Assembly: GCA_028564705.1 (NCBI GenBank)
Contig: JAPXFQ010002085.1
Coordinates: forward strand, 490,501-554,500
Direction: 5' to 3'
From: Apricaphanius iberus
Lineage: Eukaryota > Chordata > Actinopteri > Cyprinodontiformes > Aphaniidae
DNA: 64,000 nt
Positions 33,326 to 43,999 of this stretch are shown here, one piece after another; positions within the stretch are counted from its first letter, which is position 1; each line of letters begins with the position of its first letter. The notes under the pieces were generated by a model. That model saw only the letters and a program-made list of their open reading frames with translations, made no database searches and was not told the DNA's origin. A program made the position numbers and the translations under genes.

Positions 33326-33453
33326 CAAAATGTGAAATTGAAGCTGCAAAGTATTGTAATAAAGAGAGCTTTGGCCTAAGCCTCAATTTCCAACAAAACT
33401 TATTTGAGAACCTGTTTAGTTGGATAAAACCTGGGGGCCAGATGCCAGAGGAA
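32212..33453 (+). repeat. Direct tandem duplication upstream of ush2a, copy 1
   Basis: A 1242-bp unit repeated immediately as 33454-34693. By eye the two copies differ only in the length of a G-run (32518-32526 versus the longer run at 33780-33795), a GT-run (33281-33323, 12 bases longer than in copy 2), and one substitution (GCGGACTTT at 33212 versus GCAGACTTT at 34463). The unit contains CpG-rich, exon-like pieces: an acceptor-like TGATTTTGTTCCAG before GCTTTGTCAATGGCCGCCGC (32387-32420), a donor-like GAG/GTAAGAGGG near 32820, and an acceptor TTCGTTTCCCAG (32871-32882) with a donor CAACAG/GTAAAT (33084-33095). It may carry non-coding first exons or promoter of ush2a. This is inference. Confidence 0.95.
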
Positions 33454-34527
33454 AGAGACAGGAGAGGACAGAAAATAAAAATTAACGGGTATGACTTTCT
33501 TGTAAAGAAACGTTTTTTGGGTGAAAAGGACATTTGTAGGGTTGGGTCACTGGCCCCTGTCAAATCACCTGGTTGTCGAAGGCTGTGTGCATTCCTATTA
33601 TTGATGTGTGTGTTGTGACTGATACATGATTTTGTTCCAGGCTTTGTCAATGGCCGCCGCTGATTATCGTTGCTTAGAGACGGAAGTTGCTTTCGTCTTT
33701 GGTCCTGAGAGCCACTTGTCTGAAACTCTAGACCCATCCTACGTAGACGGAGGGGGGGTAAAAGCATTACACATCATACTGGGGGGGGGGGGGGAGGTCA
33801 TCATTTGACTCGCATATTAACGTCTCGCATTTTCAAAAACATATTTTTGTGTTCTGTTTTTGATGCCAAATTATAATATCTAGCGCAGGTTTTTCTCTCA
33901 TTCAGCTGATGGCAGGGTTCTCAAGTTTCTTTTACCGGGTTCCTGTCAGTGTAACGTTGTAGCAGCGTTACTCTGTGCCCGGTATCCTACCGCCTCGATC
34001 GCTTCTGGGCAGATGGCAGCACGAGCTAATCTTCTTAATAACGCGCACCGCATGTTCTCCGCTTGGTAGAGGTAAGAGGGAGACAAAAAAGAGCAGATTC
34101 AACAAGTTCAGTTGTGCTGTCATTCGTTTCCCAGGGCTTAAAACGACAACGAAGTCATTTTAGTGATGCTTTGAAAGGACTACTTTTTTTGTGGGAGCTG
34201 CGTTTGTTAACGGTGGCGGACAGGTGTGCGGGACAACCTGTTGGGGAGGTTGGCTTTCTTTGACTCCAGAACAAGTTCAATGCTTGTATACACCGGACTT
34301 GTGATGGGGAGAACGGTTTGCGCAGGGGCTCCCAACAGGTAAATATCCTGCCACTGCTACATATTTAAACTGTGTTTGAGTATCTGCATAGATTTATAAA
34401 TTTGCTCGACATAGAGAACAGTGCGCGTTATTAGATACGGGGGAGGCTTTTCTATTTTCTAGCAGACTTTACAGCCAAGAGCTATGGCCATGTAATATAA
34501 CACTTGAGATGTCTACACGACTGGTCT

Positions 34528-34564
<37 letters not shown>

Positions 34565-34693
34565 CAAAATGTGAAATTGAAGCTGCAAAGTATTGTAATA
34601 AAGAGAGCTTTGGCCTAAGCCTCAATTTCCAACAAAACTTATTTGAGAACCTGTTTAGTTGGATAAAACCTGGGGGCCAGATGCCAGAGGAAA
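33454..34693 (+). repeat. Direct tandem duplication upstream of ush2a, copy 2
   Basis: The second copy of the 1.24-kb unit, running from AGAGACAGGAGAGGACAG to ATGCCAGAGGAAA. See copy 1 for the differences. The open piece starting MAAADYRCLETEVAFVFGPE (from 33650) recurs at 32408 in copy 1. I do not recognise the peptide. The near identity means either a very recent duplication or two haplotypes joined in assembly. Confidence 0.95.
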
Positions 34694-34897
34694 AAGGGCA
34701 TGTTTAATTCAATCGAAAATGAAGAAAAGCAGAGGCAATGTTGCAGTATCAGTTGAGCCGTGCTTCCATCAAGCTGTACATGATAGTGTGGGCTTTGGCC
34801 AGGGAATAGCCTGCATGGCATTTCACTCTCCTCAGATTTGTCTGGTGTTGGATTTTGGTCTGACCAGTTCTCTTTTTTTTCTCCACTCTTATTCCAG

Positions 34898-35518
34898 ATT
34901 GTGAAATCCTACCCATCATGTGAAGGCTTTGGTCATGGTTTCCCTGTGTTTGCAGGTGTGGGGGACAGACTGTGTAACACAGGAGTAATCTTGGTAGTTT
35001 CACCCTAGGGGCACTGGGCTCTAAAAAGGTCCCTGTAACCCTGGAGTCATGGGACCATGACAGTCATCACTTATTCAAACCCTTTGGGAAGGCTTCATAA
35101 CAAAATTCTGGTTCTTGAACATCTCACGGCTTGTGGGAATGTTCCAGAACGTGTTCCAGAACGAGTCTGAGATTCTAGAACCTGAAAAATGCTGCACTCC
35201 TTAAAGATTCAACACCATGGGGTCGAACGTATAAAGAGGAATGAAGAGAAGAAAGATGTTGGAGAACAGAGCATTCAAATGAAATTTCAAATCATGGGCC
35301 AAGGAATCAACAGTGATGGAAAAGAATGTAGAAGAGATGTAAAAGAAAGTCTTAAGTTGGTTAAGGGAGAAGAAAAGCGTGAGAGAGATCTCATGGGGAT
35401 AGTTTCATTTAGAGAAAAGGGGAGGGAAATCTTACAACGAGAGAAAAGGATCCATACCAAGCAGCTCTGGCTTGTGTCTGAATTAGCCCATGAGAGCATC
35501 CATGAACAAGAAAATAAG
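34898..35518 (+). other. ush2a: Candidate ush2a 5' UTR (exon containing the start codon)
   Basis: A strong acceptor (pyrimidine tract then TTATTCCAG) ends at 34897. No better acceptor is obvious between there and the start codon at 35519, except GTTTGCAG at 34947-34954. Human USH2A begins with a non-coding exon, so a spliced 5' UTR is expected. An upstream ATG at 35189 is in frame with the start codon with no stop between, so a 110-residue charged extension could in principle be read. I prefer 35519 because it places the signal peptide at the N terminus. Confidence 0.4.
35112..35180. promoter_or_regulatory. Cluster of four TTCnnGAA palindromes (heat-shock-element-like)
   Basis: TTCTTGAA (35112-35119), TTCCAGAA (35142-35149), TTCCAGAA (35154-35161) and TTCTAGAA (35173-35180). 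A GAA at 35137-35139, two bases before the second palindrome, gives a continuous GAAnnTTCnnGAA, the three-unit heat shock factor site. It lies 340-410 bases before the ush2a start codon. CAGAACGTGTTCCAG also resembles a steroid-receptor palindrome. Function is inference. Confidence 0.5.
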
Positions 35519-35611
35519 ATGAATTTCCACAGACTAAGACGACATAAAGTCTTGTTCTGGTTATTACCTCTTCTCTTCCTAAGCTTCTACCCTAAACCTG
35601 CTTCATCACAG
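35519..35611 (+). CDS. ush2a: Usherin, first coding exon (signal peptide)
   Basis: 31 codons starting MNFHRLRRHK, then the hydrophobic core VLFWLLPLLFLSFY and a PKPASSQ cleavage region: a classic secretory signal peptide. The donor is CAG/GTAAGA after 35611, phase 0. Usherin is a very large, mostly extracellular membrane protein of photoreceptor periciliary membranes and hair-cell ankle links. Loss of it causes Usher syndrome type 2A and retinitis pigmentosa in humans. The start is chosen for the signal peptide and an A at -3. The exon joins in frame to the GHFPRLEN exon, which fits human usherin closely. Confidence 0.85.
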
Positions 35612-36064
35612 GTAAGAGTGTTTTTTTAGGAGCTGTCTAAAATGATTTAGCAACAGGACAACAGTTGCAACAATCTTAACAATATTTCTGCCATATTTAG
35701 TGTACCTATATCATGGCTGTGATTACTTTGTTTTTATTGCTGGTTATTTGATTATTAGTTTAGTTAATATTTTTCCTAACATCACTTGTGTTTTTGCTAC
35801 AAACATTAAAATGTTCCTTTGAAAATTACATCCGAAGAACAATTATTAAACTAATGAAATGTGTTTTGACCAGAAAATAAATAATTAAACAACCAAAATA
35901 ATGTAAAGACAGCCTAACCCACAAGTTTTTTTGATTTTGATTTTTTTTTAATGAAAGCATTTTTGATATGAGTTCATTGCTCATCATCTTCTCTCTATGC
36001 TTAGTGATGTCCTTAGGAAAGTATGAGCTGTAAAATAAGTTTGTCTACACTACACTTTTTGCAG
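35612..36064 (+). other. ush2a: ush2a intron 1 (of coding part)
   Basis: A 453-bp intron, GTAAGA to TTTTTGCAG. Nothing else seen. The next intron (36280-36721) is of similar size and also empty. Confidence 0.85.
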
Positions 36065-36279
36065 GGACATTTCCCACGATTGGAGAATATTGCAGCTTTC
36101 AAGCCTGTGTCCACCTCACCTCATCGGTCCACCTGTGGCATTCCGGAGCAGGGCAGCTACTGCCAGTCACCTTCCTCACGGGTTGAACTGCATTTGTGTT
36201 TTCAAGCCATGTGTGTCCAGGAGTGCCCCTATAGGTCCTCAACACCACCTTATGCCCCACTGTTGCTTGCTTCACACAG
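36065..36279 (+). CDS. ush2a: Usherin, second coding exon (N-terminal cysteine-bearing region)
   Basis: It encodes GHFPRLENIAAFKPVSTSPH, then CGIPEQGSYC and CVQECPYRSSTPPYAPLL. In human usherin as I recall it the same places read GLFPRLENVGAFKKVS, CGLPDRSTFC and CIQDCPYRSSHPTYTALF, so cysteine spacing is preserved. The acceptor TTTTTGCAG ends at 36064 and the donor GTAGCA starts at 36280. The 215 bases end in phase 2. This region precedes the laminin-G-like domain. No stop or frameshift. Confidence 0.93.
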
Positions 36280-36721
36280 GTAGCATTTTTAAAAGTTTTT
36301 AGGAAGTTATTGCAGTCCTAACCATTATTTTTGACTTCTTAAAATGCTCCCAAATAGTGTTTACTTTGTTAAAATTTATATTTATCTTATCTGATTTGTT
36401 TACTTTTACTCTGTAGAACCAAGATGTTTTAACTAAAGTACTTAATTTAAAAAGTAGAGTTATCTTAACAAATGTTACTGTTTAAAAACGGTTATTGATA
36501 CATTAATAGATCTCTTTCATCCGTTGTAGTGAAGTTAATTTTAAAAGCACTATTCACAGGCTTTGTCACAAAGCGCTGTACAACTAGGTAATAAAACGTT
36601 ATGATGGGGACAAAAAATGTACATGGTCAATAAGAATATCGGACAAAAAGCATGGTTAATTTGTGGAGATAAAACTCTTTTAAAGAGCCTGTTCTGACAC
36701 ATGTAAACTTAACTTTACCAG

Positions 36722-36937
36722 GGGTACCTGTGTAACTGTAGAGGGTGTTGACACTCGTGGGACACAAACAGAGGCTGGAAGCACAACAAGTTCAGGTGGA
36801 CTTTCTGTTGGACCTGACCGTATACTGTTTCAACCCAGCGAAGATGGATGTGTGGTCACTCCTCCTTCACAGGCGATAGGAGCACGTGGTTCCCTCACCT
36901 TGGCCCTGTGGTTAAAACCAAGCTCCACTGGAGAGAT
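36722..36937 (+). CDS. ush2a: Usherin, third coding exon (start of laminin-G-like domain)
   Basis: It encodes GTCVTVEGVDTRGTQTEAGS, a Ser/Gly-rich stretch, VGPDRILFQPSEDGCVVTPP and GSLTLALWLKPSSTGEM. The last piece matches human ASFTLAVWLKPEQQGVM, the first strand pair of the LamG-like domain. The acceptor CTTTACCAG ends at 36721 and the donor GTGAGT begins at 36938. Phase 2 in, phase 2 out, consistent with both neighbours. The linker before the domain is diverged from human. Confidence 0.92.
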
Positions 36938-37738
36938 GTGAGTTTTATGTTCATAATTTTTAGCTAAATATTTTTCAGATGTGTAGTATGTACTAGGATT
37001 TTTTTGCATGGATTCAAACCTTTGCTAAGGTACAATTGTTCTTAAACCAAACAGTAACTGAACCATTCTTACATTCACACATAAATAGAAAATGTTTTCA
37101 TGACATTGAAAAAAGTAAAAGGCTTTGTTAAGCTGTGGTGCACAGAGTACATGTCCATGAGTTCTTAAAAAAAACCTAATGGTCTCCTGTGATGAAGATG
37201 GCGTGCCAAGTGACATTGTTTCCAGTATATTGGATTTCAGATGGTTGCTTTTGGAGGATACACAACTTTAAGTACATCTTTCCCTCTGAAATGACTAATC
37301 AGGGTGGCACTTTGACATAACGGGGGGATTTCTTGAAAGGTAAACTGCATCGGTTGACATTTAGAGTACACTATCAGATAACTTGGGCAGTGTAATGGTC
37401 TGGGCCAGAGCTGTTAAAATCCTATCCCTACTTGAGAAATGGCCTACATAGGAAAGTAAATGCTTCACTACAAAGCTAAATGCAGATAATATTATTCAGG
37501 CTGAAGAATAAAAGGAAAAAGATAAAAAGAATATAAATAACATAGAGCAGGCAATTGAAAGAATTGTACGGATTTTATTAACTAGGGCTTTATTGATGGG
37601 GTTTGACTTATCACCACCTTTTCTCCAGATGAAAACCCTTGAAAGGTTGTCTTTTAGTAAGTATGTGTTGTTGGAAAGTATCTCTTACAGACCATGACAT
37701 AAAATTATGTGTTGTAAAAACATTTATGAGGTTTAAAA

Positions 37739-38077
37739 TAAGGATGTACTGATACCGATACTGCTCTTATATACTGTATCGGTATCGGTTAAAGTTAACG
37801 GATACCATCCACTGATACTTAAAATGTAGAAACTCTGCAATAATTTAACAGAAAATTTTAATTTTTCACTTTTTATTTTTGTGGTCATTTTTATCAATCT
37901 TTTATTTTTCTATCTAATTCACCACCATTTGTTCTTACGAATAGATAAGATAACAAAAAAAAAATCCTATCTTCAAATTTATTGCATTTTTTTGTGTGGT
38001 ACTCGGTATCAGCAAGTTTTCAGATCAAAGTACTGGTGTCGTATCAGTTTGAAAAAAGTGGTAACGTTGCATCCCTA
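37739..38077. mobile_element. hAT-type MITE
   Basis: The left end TAAGGATGTACTGATACCGA pairs with the complement of the right end, TAGGGATGCAACGTTACCAC. The interior has ATCGGTATCGG and ACTCGGTATCAG motifs typical of the 'GGGATGCAACGATACC' hAT family. Flanks GTTTAAAA (37731-37738) and GTTAAAAG (38078-38085) are alike if one base was lost. Non-coding. Confidence 0.65.
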
Positions 38078-38185
38078 GTTAAAAGCTTAAAATACTTCTT
38101 GGACTTTAAGAGATTGCGATTGGAGATAATAGGCGTTGAGACCGCCTATGAGATGGTTATCCACTTCAGGTAAGCACCTTATCAC

Positions 38186-39130
38186 TAGGGCTGGGCAATA
38201 TGGCGTAAAAATTAAATCTCTAATTTCATGTAAATTTTTTATTCGATTTACGCCCGTGTGGTGTCCCCTCTTAGGACGTGAGTTGGGCGGGCGGTCCGGA
38301 TGGCATCCTCTGGCTGGACGGAAGTCGGGCAGAAAGCCCAAATGGCGTCCTCTGGCTGGATGGAAGCCTGGCAAACAGCCCAAATGGGATCCTCTGGCTG
38401 GACTGAAACCTGGCGGACATCACCTGGCGGGACAGAAGTCGGGCGGACAGCCGGACAGTCCTCTCTTGGGGACCTGTAGGTCCAGCGGGAAGCAGGGTGG
38501 ATGGCCCAGCGGGAAGCAGGGTGGATGGCCCAGCGGTCCTCTCTTGAGGACCTGGAGGTCCAGCTTGCAGCTGGACGGATATCCCTTGGCGGGACGGTAG
38601 ACAGGCGGATGGCCCAGTGGTCCTCTCTTACGGATGAGACAGCAGCTGGGGAGCTTGGCTGGTCGTTGGCAGAGGAGCCTGGTTGGTTGTCGGCAGCGAC
38701 AGAAGTACCTTGTTGGTTCCTGCTGACGGCAACGAAGTAGCCTGGTCAGTAGAACTTGGCCTTGGCGCTCGGGGGCTAGCTGGCCTGACTCTGGGCGCTC
38801 GGTGGCTGGTGTCGGGTCCGTTCTGGTTATAACAGGGGACTCCGGCGTCCCGTAAGGCAATGGCAGGTGTGGAACTGGGCGCTCAAAGGGTAGAGACGGG
38901 TCCTCCCTGACCGTCCCTAGGCGCATTGGTGACCTTCGGTAAATTAACCAGAGGTTTAAGAAGTGTTGCTGCCCAGGCACCAAAGGCTGCAGCCGGGAAG
39001 GAAGCAGGCTTTAGCGCTGGTCCATGGGCTCGCAGGCAGAGACGGGCTTGTCGATGGGCTCGCAGGCAGAGACAGGCTGGTCAATGGGAGTACCGACTGA
39101 AGCAGGCTGGCTGACTGAGGCACCAACTGA
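38186..39130. repeat. hAT-type left terminus followed by GC-rich minisatellite-like DNA
   Basis: 'TAGGGCTGGGCAATATGGCG' at 38186 is the terminal signature of a common fish hAT family. No matching right end (CGCCCAGCCCTA) is seen up to 39300. Behind it comes GC-rich DNA made of short tandem units: 42 bp at 38330-38371 and 38372-38413 (…GCCCAAATGG…TCCTCTGGCTGGA…), a 24-bp unit twice at about 38475-38526 (AGCGGGAAGCAGGGTGGATG then GCCC), and a 30-bp unit twice at about 39028-39087. Both strands stay open for about 460-560 bases, so a Gly/Pro/Arg-rich repeat protein is possible but unsupported. Confidence 0.7.
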
Positions 39131-40309
39131 AGCCGGCAGTTCTGGAGGCTCTGGCAGCAACCAATGAATCTACCAATTAATTATCCCATCAAATATTGTA
39201 AAGTATCAAAATAGCACCGATTTGGTAGATATTTGTACAAGTGAGAGGATCCTGAACCTGATCTCATAAGGAACATACCATGGCTGTCCAGGTCAATTTC
39301 ACTCTCAGGAAACAATGAGCTGTCATGTCCTACTTAGACTCTTAAAGTGTTGGAGAAAGGGAGAGAGTGTGTGCTTGTATGCACTAGGCCTTGCCAAAGT
39401 GGTGCACAGTTACGGAGGCCCAGATCAGCTTTCAATCACATACACCAGTATAAAGACGAGGCAAATGCACATATAGAAGAGATCTGTTGACTTTTATTGA
39501 CAACCTTATCTATTTTCCTTACATCAATCAGAGATGTTCACAACTCAAATTTTCCCCCCAAGTCAAGGTCAAGTCTCTAACAGCAAGAAATAATATTTTC
39601 TCATCAAATCCATGACATTTTCTGCACCTCTAATTTTTTCATATTTATTAATGTTTATATTTTGATTATTTTACATTTACTTATGACCTAAAGACTGCTT
39701 TATATTATTTTGAGAATCAATTAAAATGTAACATTTTCCATTTTAGAAAAATATATAAGCATTTGTGCTCTAAGAAAGATAATACATAAAATTTTTAACT
39801 TTCAATTTTGAATTAATCTTAAAGTGCTTTTTTGTCTTTTTCAGTACTTGGTGAACATCTTTTATCACCATCTTCATATTTATACCCAGTCCACCTCTAT
39901 AGATTACAGTAAATAGTTTGAAGGATTTTCTTCTCCTTACTGTAAGCTGGAGAAATCTTAATAATATTGGAAAACTATGTTCTAAATCCATAATCAAAAA
40001 CTTTTTTCTCAATTCTAGTGAATAGTTTTAGTTAAGATGTTCAACTGTACAATATAAGTTACAACATAATGACATGGCACAGTGTAATAGGTAAGGCTGA
40101 AATTCTAAATGAACGGAACAGGAAGGGCTTTTATTTTGATACACTCAGCTGGAGCTGTCCAGAGAGAGTTATTTCAATGTGAGTTTTTTTATTTTGACCT
40201 GAAATTATCCAAACTCATACAGTACAGGACACAGTTGGAAAGATATTAATGTGGACATCAATGTACAGCTAATGATTTTTTTATGAGACATTACCTGCAT
40301 TTACCTTAC

Positions 40310-41062
40310 CTTTACTTGTCGTTTATCACCTGAAGAACATTTCTACGATTAAAGGACTGATTACACAAGGAGACCTAGAAAAATTCCTCCATGCATTTAT
40401 CTACAGCCACCTTCATTACTGTAACAGCATCATCACAGGTTTGCCTAAAAAATCAATCGGACAGCTGCAGCTGATCCAGAATGCTGCTGCTCGTGTTCTC
40501 ACTAGAACCAGGAAAGTAGAAGACATCACCCCAGTTCTAAAGTCCTTAAACTGGGTTCCTGTAGCTCAGAGAATATACTTCAAAGTGCTTTTATTAGTCT
40601 ATAAATCATTGAATGGATTAGCACCAGAGTACATTACAGATCTGCTATCGCAATACATACCAATCAGATCACTCAGGGCCTCTAGCTTAGTCTACTAATC
40701 TTCCCTACAACCAGAACCAAGCATTGGGAAGCAGCTTTCAGTCTCTATGCTCCCCGCATCTGGAACAAACTGCCGGACGAATGAAAAACTAGAGACACTG
40801 AACTCTTTAAAAAAAAATCTCCAATAAAAATATACCTATTTAAACTTGCTTATGACTAATTGATACTATTATTTCCAATACTATTATTAAATGTTTTTAT
40901 CCCAAAAAATGCTTAATGTTGTCTTTGTTTCTTTTATAAATGTTTGTTTATGCTTCCTTTTAATGATTCTGTGTTTTAATTTTCACATTTTTGTAATCAT
41001 GTAAAGCACCTTGAATAACCTTGTGTTGAAAGTGTGCTATACAAATAAAATTGCCTTGCCTT
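40310..41062 (+). mobile_element. L2-like LINE, 5'-truncated
   Basis: The + strand encodes the C-terminal reverse-transcriptase region: YCNSIITGLPKKSIGQLQLI, QNAAARVLTRTRK, LVYKSLNGLAPEYITDLLSQ (40420-40690). A frameshift is followed by the RLWN..LP-like end. The 3' tail GTAAAGCACCTTGAATAACC ... CTATACAAATAAAATTGCC ends at ~41062. These are standard marks of L2-type fish LINEs. Inactive fragment. Confidence 0.85.
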
Positions 41063-42294
41063 AATACACAAACGTCATTTGATTCTACTAGGTCGTACAC
41101 TTTCAGAGGAAAGCATGTGTAGTAGAGTAGTGCCTGTCACATTTAATCTCTTTTCTCTCTCTATTCCATCAGATAAAACTGATTGTAAAACTTGTGTCTT
41201 TAGGGCTCAAATCAGTCTGTTATTTCTGCAACTTTAGTGTAAATCTTACTAAAGTTTTAAACTTGAGTCGCCATCACTGACATTGGTACTAACAGTGGAT
41301 GGCTTGTTTGAAAGATTGAGCTTTTGTTGAGGTAATTCATGGAATACTCATTTGAAACTATGTTTGTTGAATTTTTTAAATTGTAAAAAAAAAAAAAATT
41401 CTGATTGAGAGTTTGTTTTGTTCCTATGTTACAAATGAACATTTAGGGATGATTATAATTGCACGGCATAAAAAGGTTTCAAGTTTTGCTCATTGTATTT
41501 TTTTTTTCTCTTGAGATAATTATTCTACATTACTTTAATATTGTTTTATTCAGATAATTGCAATTTACAAACAATACTTTTTTACTAAAGCAGGTAAACG
41601 ACAAATGTAGGTTTTTTTCTCAAAGATAAATTATCTAACTGTGGTTTGGTAAAGTTGATAAAGGTAAAATAAAGATATATATTTACATGGTAAAGTAAAC
41701 AGTAATGGTTACATTCTGTGTCGATCTACAGGATATTATTGCTTTTAGTAAAGTGGGATTGCCAGATTGTTGGATATTTTTCTGTGTGTTTATGAAGTCG
41801 TCTGTCTGGGGAGTCGGATGATGGAAAACTCTTGTTGTCTTGGCCTGCCGAACATGACACCTGTATGGCTGAATGCGTCTCAATAGAGTCATCTCTCCTC
41901 CTCTCACTCCCTCACTTTCCCTGCCTCTGTTATTCTTGCCCATCATTCTTTTGTTGTACAGATGATCATGGCTGCTATCAAAGAACCCAGATGAAAGGAG
42001 GTCTCTGTCTTCACCTCTGTCCATTGCTCCTCACCCCATTTCTTTGTCTCTGCCTCTCCCTGTGATTTCACTTCCCTCCCCTCATTTGAACAATGGACAG
42101 AGCTAACCACCTGTTCTTACAGCCCATACTATTTATTACATCAAGCATGTTCACTCAGAATTTAATTATGCTACATTTCTATCTTGTTCAAGGGTGTTTA
42201 CTTTAATTTGTACATTCACTTCTAGCAGTAACTATTTTCACTGCTATATTGGATTATCCTACTGTTACAAATTGTGCCTCTGTTTATATATATA

Positions 42295-43908
42295 CACTAC
42301 CGTTCAAAAGTTTGGGGTCACCCAAACAATTTTGTGTTTTCAATGAAAAGTCACACTTACTCACCACTATACGTTGTGAAATGAATAAAAAATAGGGTCA
42401 AGACATTGACAAGGTTAGAAATAATGATTTTTTTTTAAATAAGATTGTTTTTACATCAAACTTTGCTTTCATCAAAGAATCCTCCATTTGCAGCAATTAC
42501 AGCATTGCAGACCTTTGGCATTCTAGCTGTTAATTTGTTGAGGTAATCTGGAGAAATTGCACCCCACGCTTCTAGAAGCAGCTCCCACAATTTGGATTGG
42601 TTGGATGGGCACTTCTTGCGTACCATACGGTCAAGCTGCTCCCACAACAGCTCAACGGGGTTCAAATCTGGTGACTGCGCTGGCCACTCCATTACCGATA
42701 GAATACCAGCTGCCTGCTTCTTCTCTAAATAGTTCTTGCACAATTTCGAGGTGTGTTTTGGGTCATTGTCCTGTTGTAGGATGAAATTGGCTCCAATCAA
42801 GCGCTGTCCACTGGGTATGGCATGGCGTTGCAAAATGGAGTGATAGCCTTCCTTATTCAGAATCCCTTTTACCCTGTACAAATCTCCCACCTTACCAGCA
42901 CCAAAGCAACCCCAGACCATCACATTACCTCCACCATGCTTAACAGATGGCGTCAGGCATTCTTCCAGCATCTTTTCAGTTGTTCTGCGTCTCACAAACG
43001 TTCTTCTTTGTGATCCAAACACCTCAAACTTGGATTCATCCGTCCACAGCACTTTTTTCCAGTCTTCCTCTGTCCAATGTCTGTGTTCTTTTGCCCATCT
43101 TAATCTTTTTCTTTTATTGGCCAGTCTCAGATATGGCTTTTTCTTTGCCACTCTGCCCTGAAGCCCAGAATCCCGCAGCCGCCTCTTCACTGTAGATGTT
43201 GACACTGGTGTTTTGCGGGTACTATTTAATGAAGATGCCAGTTGGGGACCTGTGAGGCGTCTGTTTCTCAAACTAGAGACTCTAATGTACTTATCTTCTT
43301 GCTCAGTTGTGCAACGCGGCCTCCCACTTCTTTTTCTACTCTGGTTAGAGCCTGTTTGTGCTGTCCTCTGAAGGGAGTAGTACACACCGTTGTAGGAAAT
43401 CTTCAATTTCTTAGCAATTTCTCGCATGGAATAGCCTTCATTTCTAAGAACAAGAATAGACTGTCGAGTTTCAGATGAAAGTTATCTTTTTCTGGCCATT
43501 TTGAGCGTTTAATTGACCCCACAAATGTGATGCTCCAGAAACTCAATCTGCTCAAAGGAAGGTCAGTTTTGTAGCTTCTGTACCGAGCTAAACTGTTTTC
43601 AGATGTGTGAACATGATTGCACAAGGGTTTTCTAATCATCAATTAGCCTTCTGAGCCAATGAGCAAACACATTGTACCATTAGAACACTGGAGTGATATT
43701 TGCTGGAAATGGGCCTCTATACACCTATGTAGATATTGCACCAAAAACCAGACATTTGCAGCTAGAATAGTAATTTACCACATTAGCAATGTATAGCGTG
43801 TGTTTCTTTAAAGTTGAGACTAGTTTAAAGTGATCTTCATTGAAAAGTACAGTGCTTTTCCTTCAAAAATAAGGACATTTCAATGTGACCCCAAACTTTT
43901 GAACGGTA

Positions 43909-43911
<3 letters not shown>
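42295..43911 (-). mobile_element. Tc1/mariner transposon with DD38E transposase (Intruder-like)
   Basis: The element has both ends. The left terminal repeat CACTACCGTTCAAAAGTTTG (then GGGTCAC) is matched by the complement of the right end (ACTACCGTTC...GGGGTCAC, about 26 bases, with one terminal change). It is flanked by TA on both sides (42293-42294, 43912-43913), the Tc1 target. An inner repeated motif TTTTCAATGAA occurs near both ends (42338 and ~43848 on the complement), hinting at the IR/DR arrangement. Length 1617 bp. The right flank runs into (AT)n at 43911-43952. It carries one almost complete transposase gene on the minus strand. It sits in a ush2a intron. Confidence 0.93.
42456..43499 (-). 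pseudogene. Tc1-type transposase, DD38E, with early stop codon
   Basis: The open frame from ATG at 43427 gives 323 residues. In-frame sequence upstream extends to an ATG at 43499 (MARKR, TAA stop at 43484-43482, then LSSETRQSILVLRNEGYSMR), so the ancestral protein was about 347 residues with a nonsense mutation at codon 6. Visible parts: helix-turn-helix (REIAKKLKISYNGVYYSLQR), a GRPR AT-hook-like motif (RSGRPR), and the catalytic blocks WTDESKFEVFG, LQQDNDPKHTS and QSPDLNPVELLW. Between the second Asp (QQD) and the Glu (PVE) there are 38 residues, not the 34 of standard Tc1. All three catalytic residues remain. Translation from Met 25 would lose part of the N-terminal DNA-binding domain. Confidence 0.9.
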
Positions 43912-43954
<43 letters not shown>

Positions 43955-43999
43955 TATTAACATCCCAAAATTAAGTGTCCAGCACGTCTGCAAGAGAGA

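Noticed and set aside
38124..38146. A small palindrome ATAGGCG-TTGAGAC-CGCCTAT
   Set aside because: A seven-base stem is too short to stand out in 64 kb.
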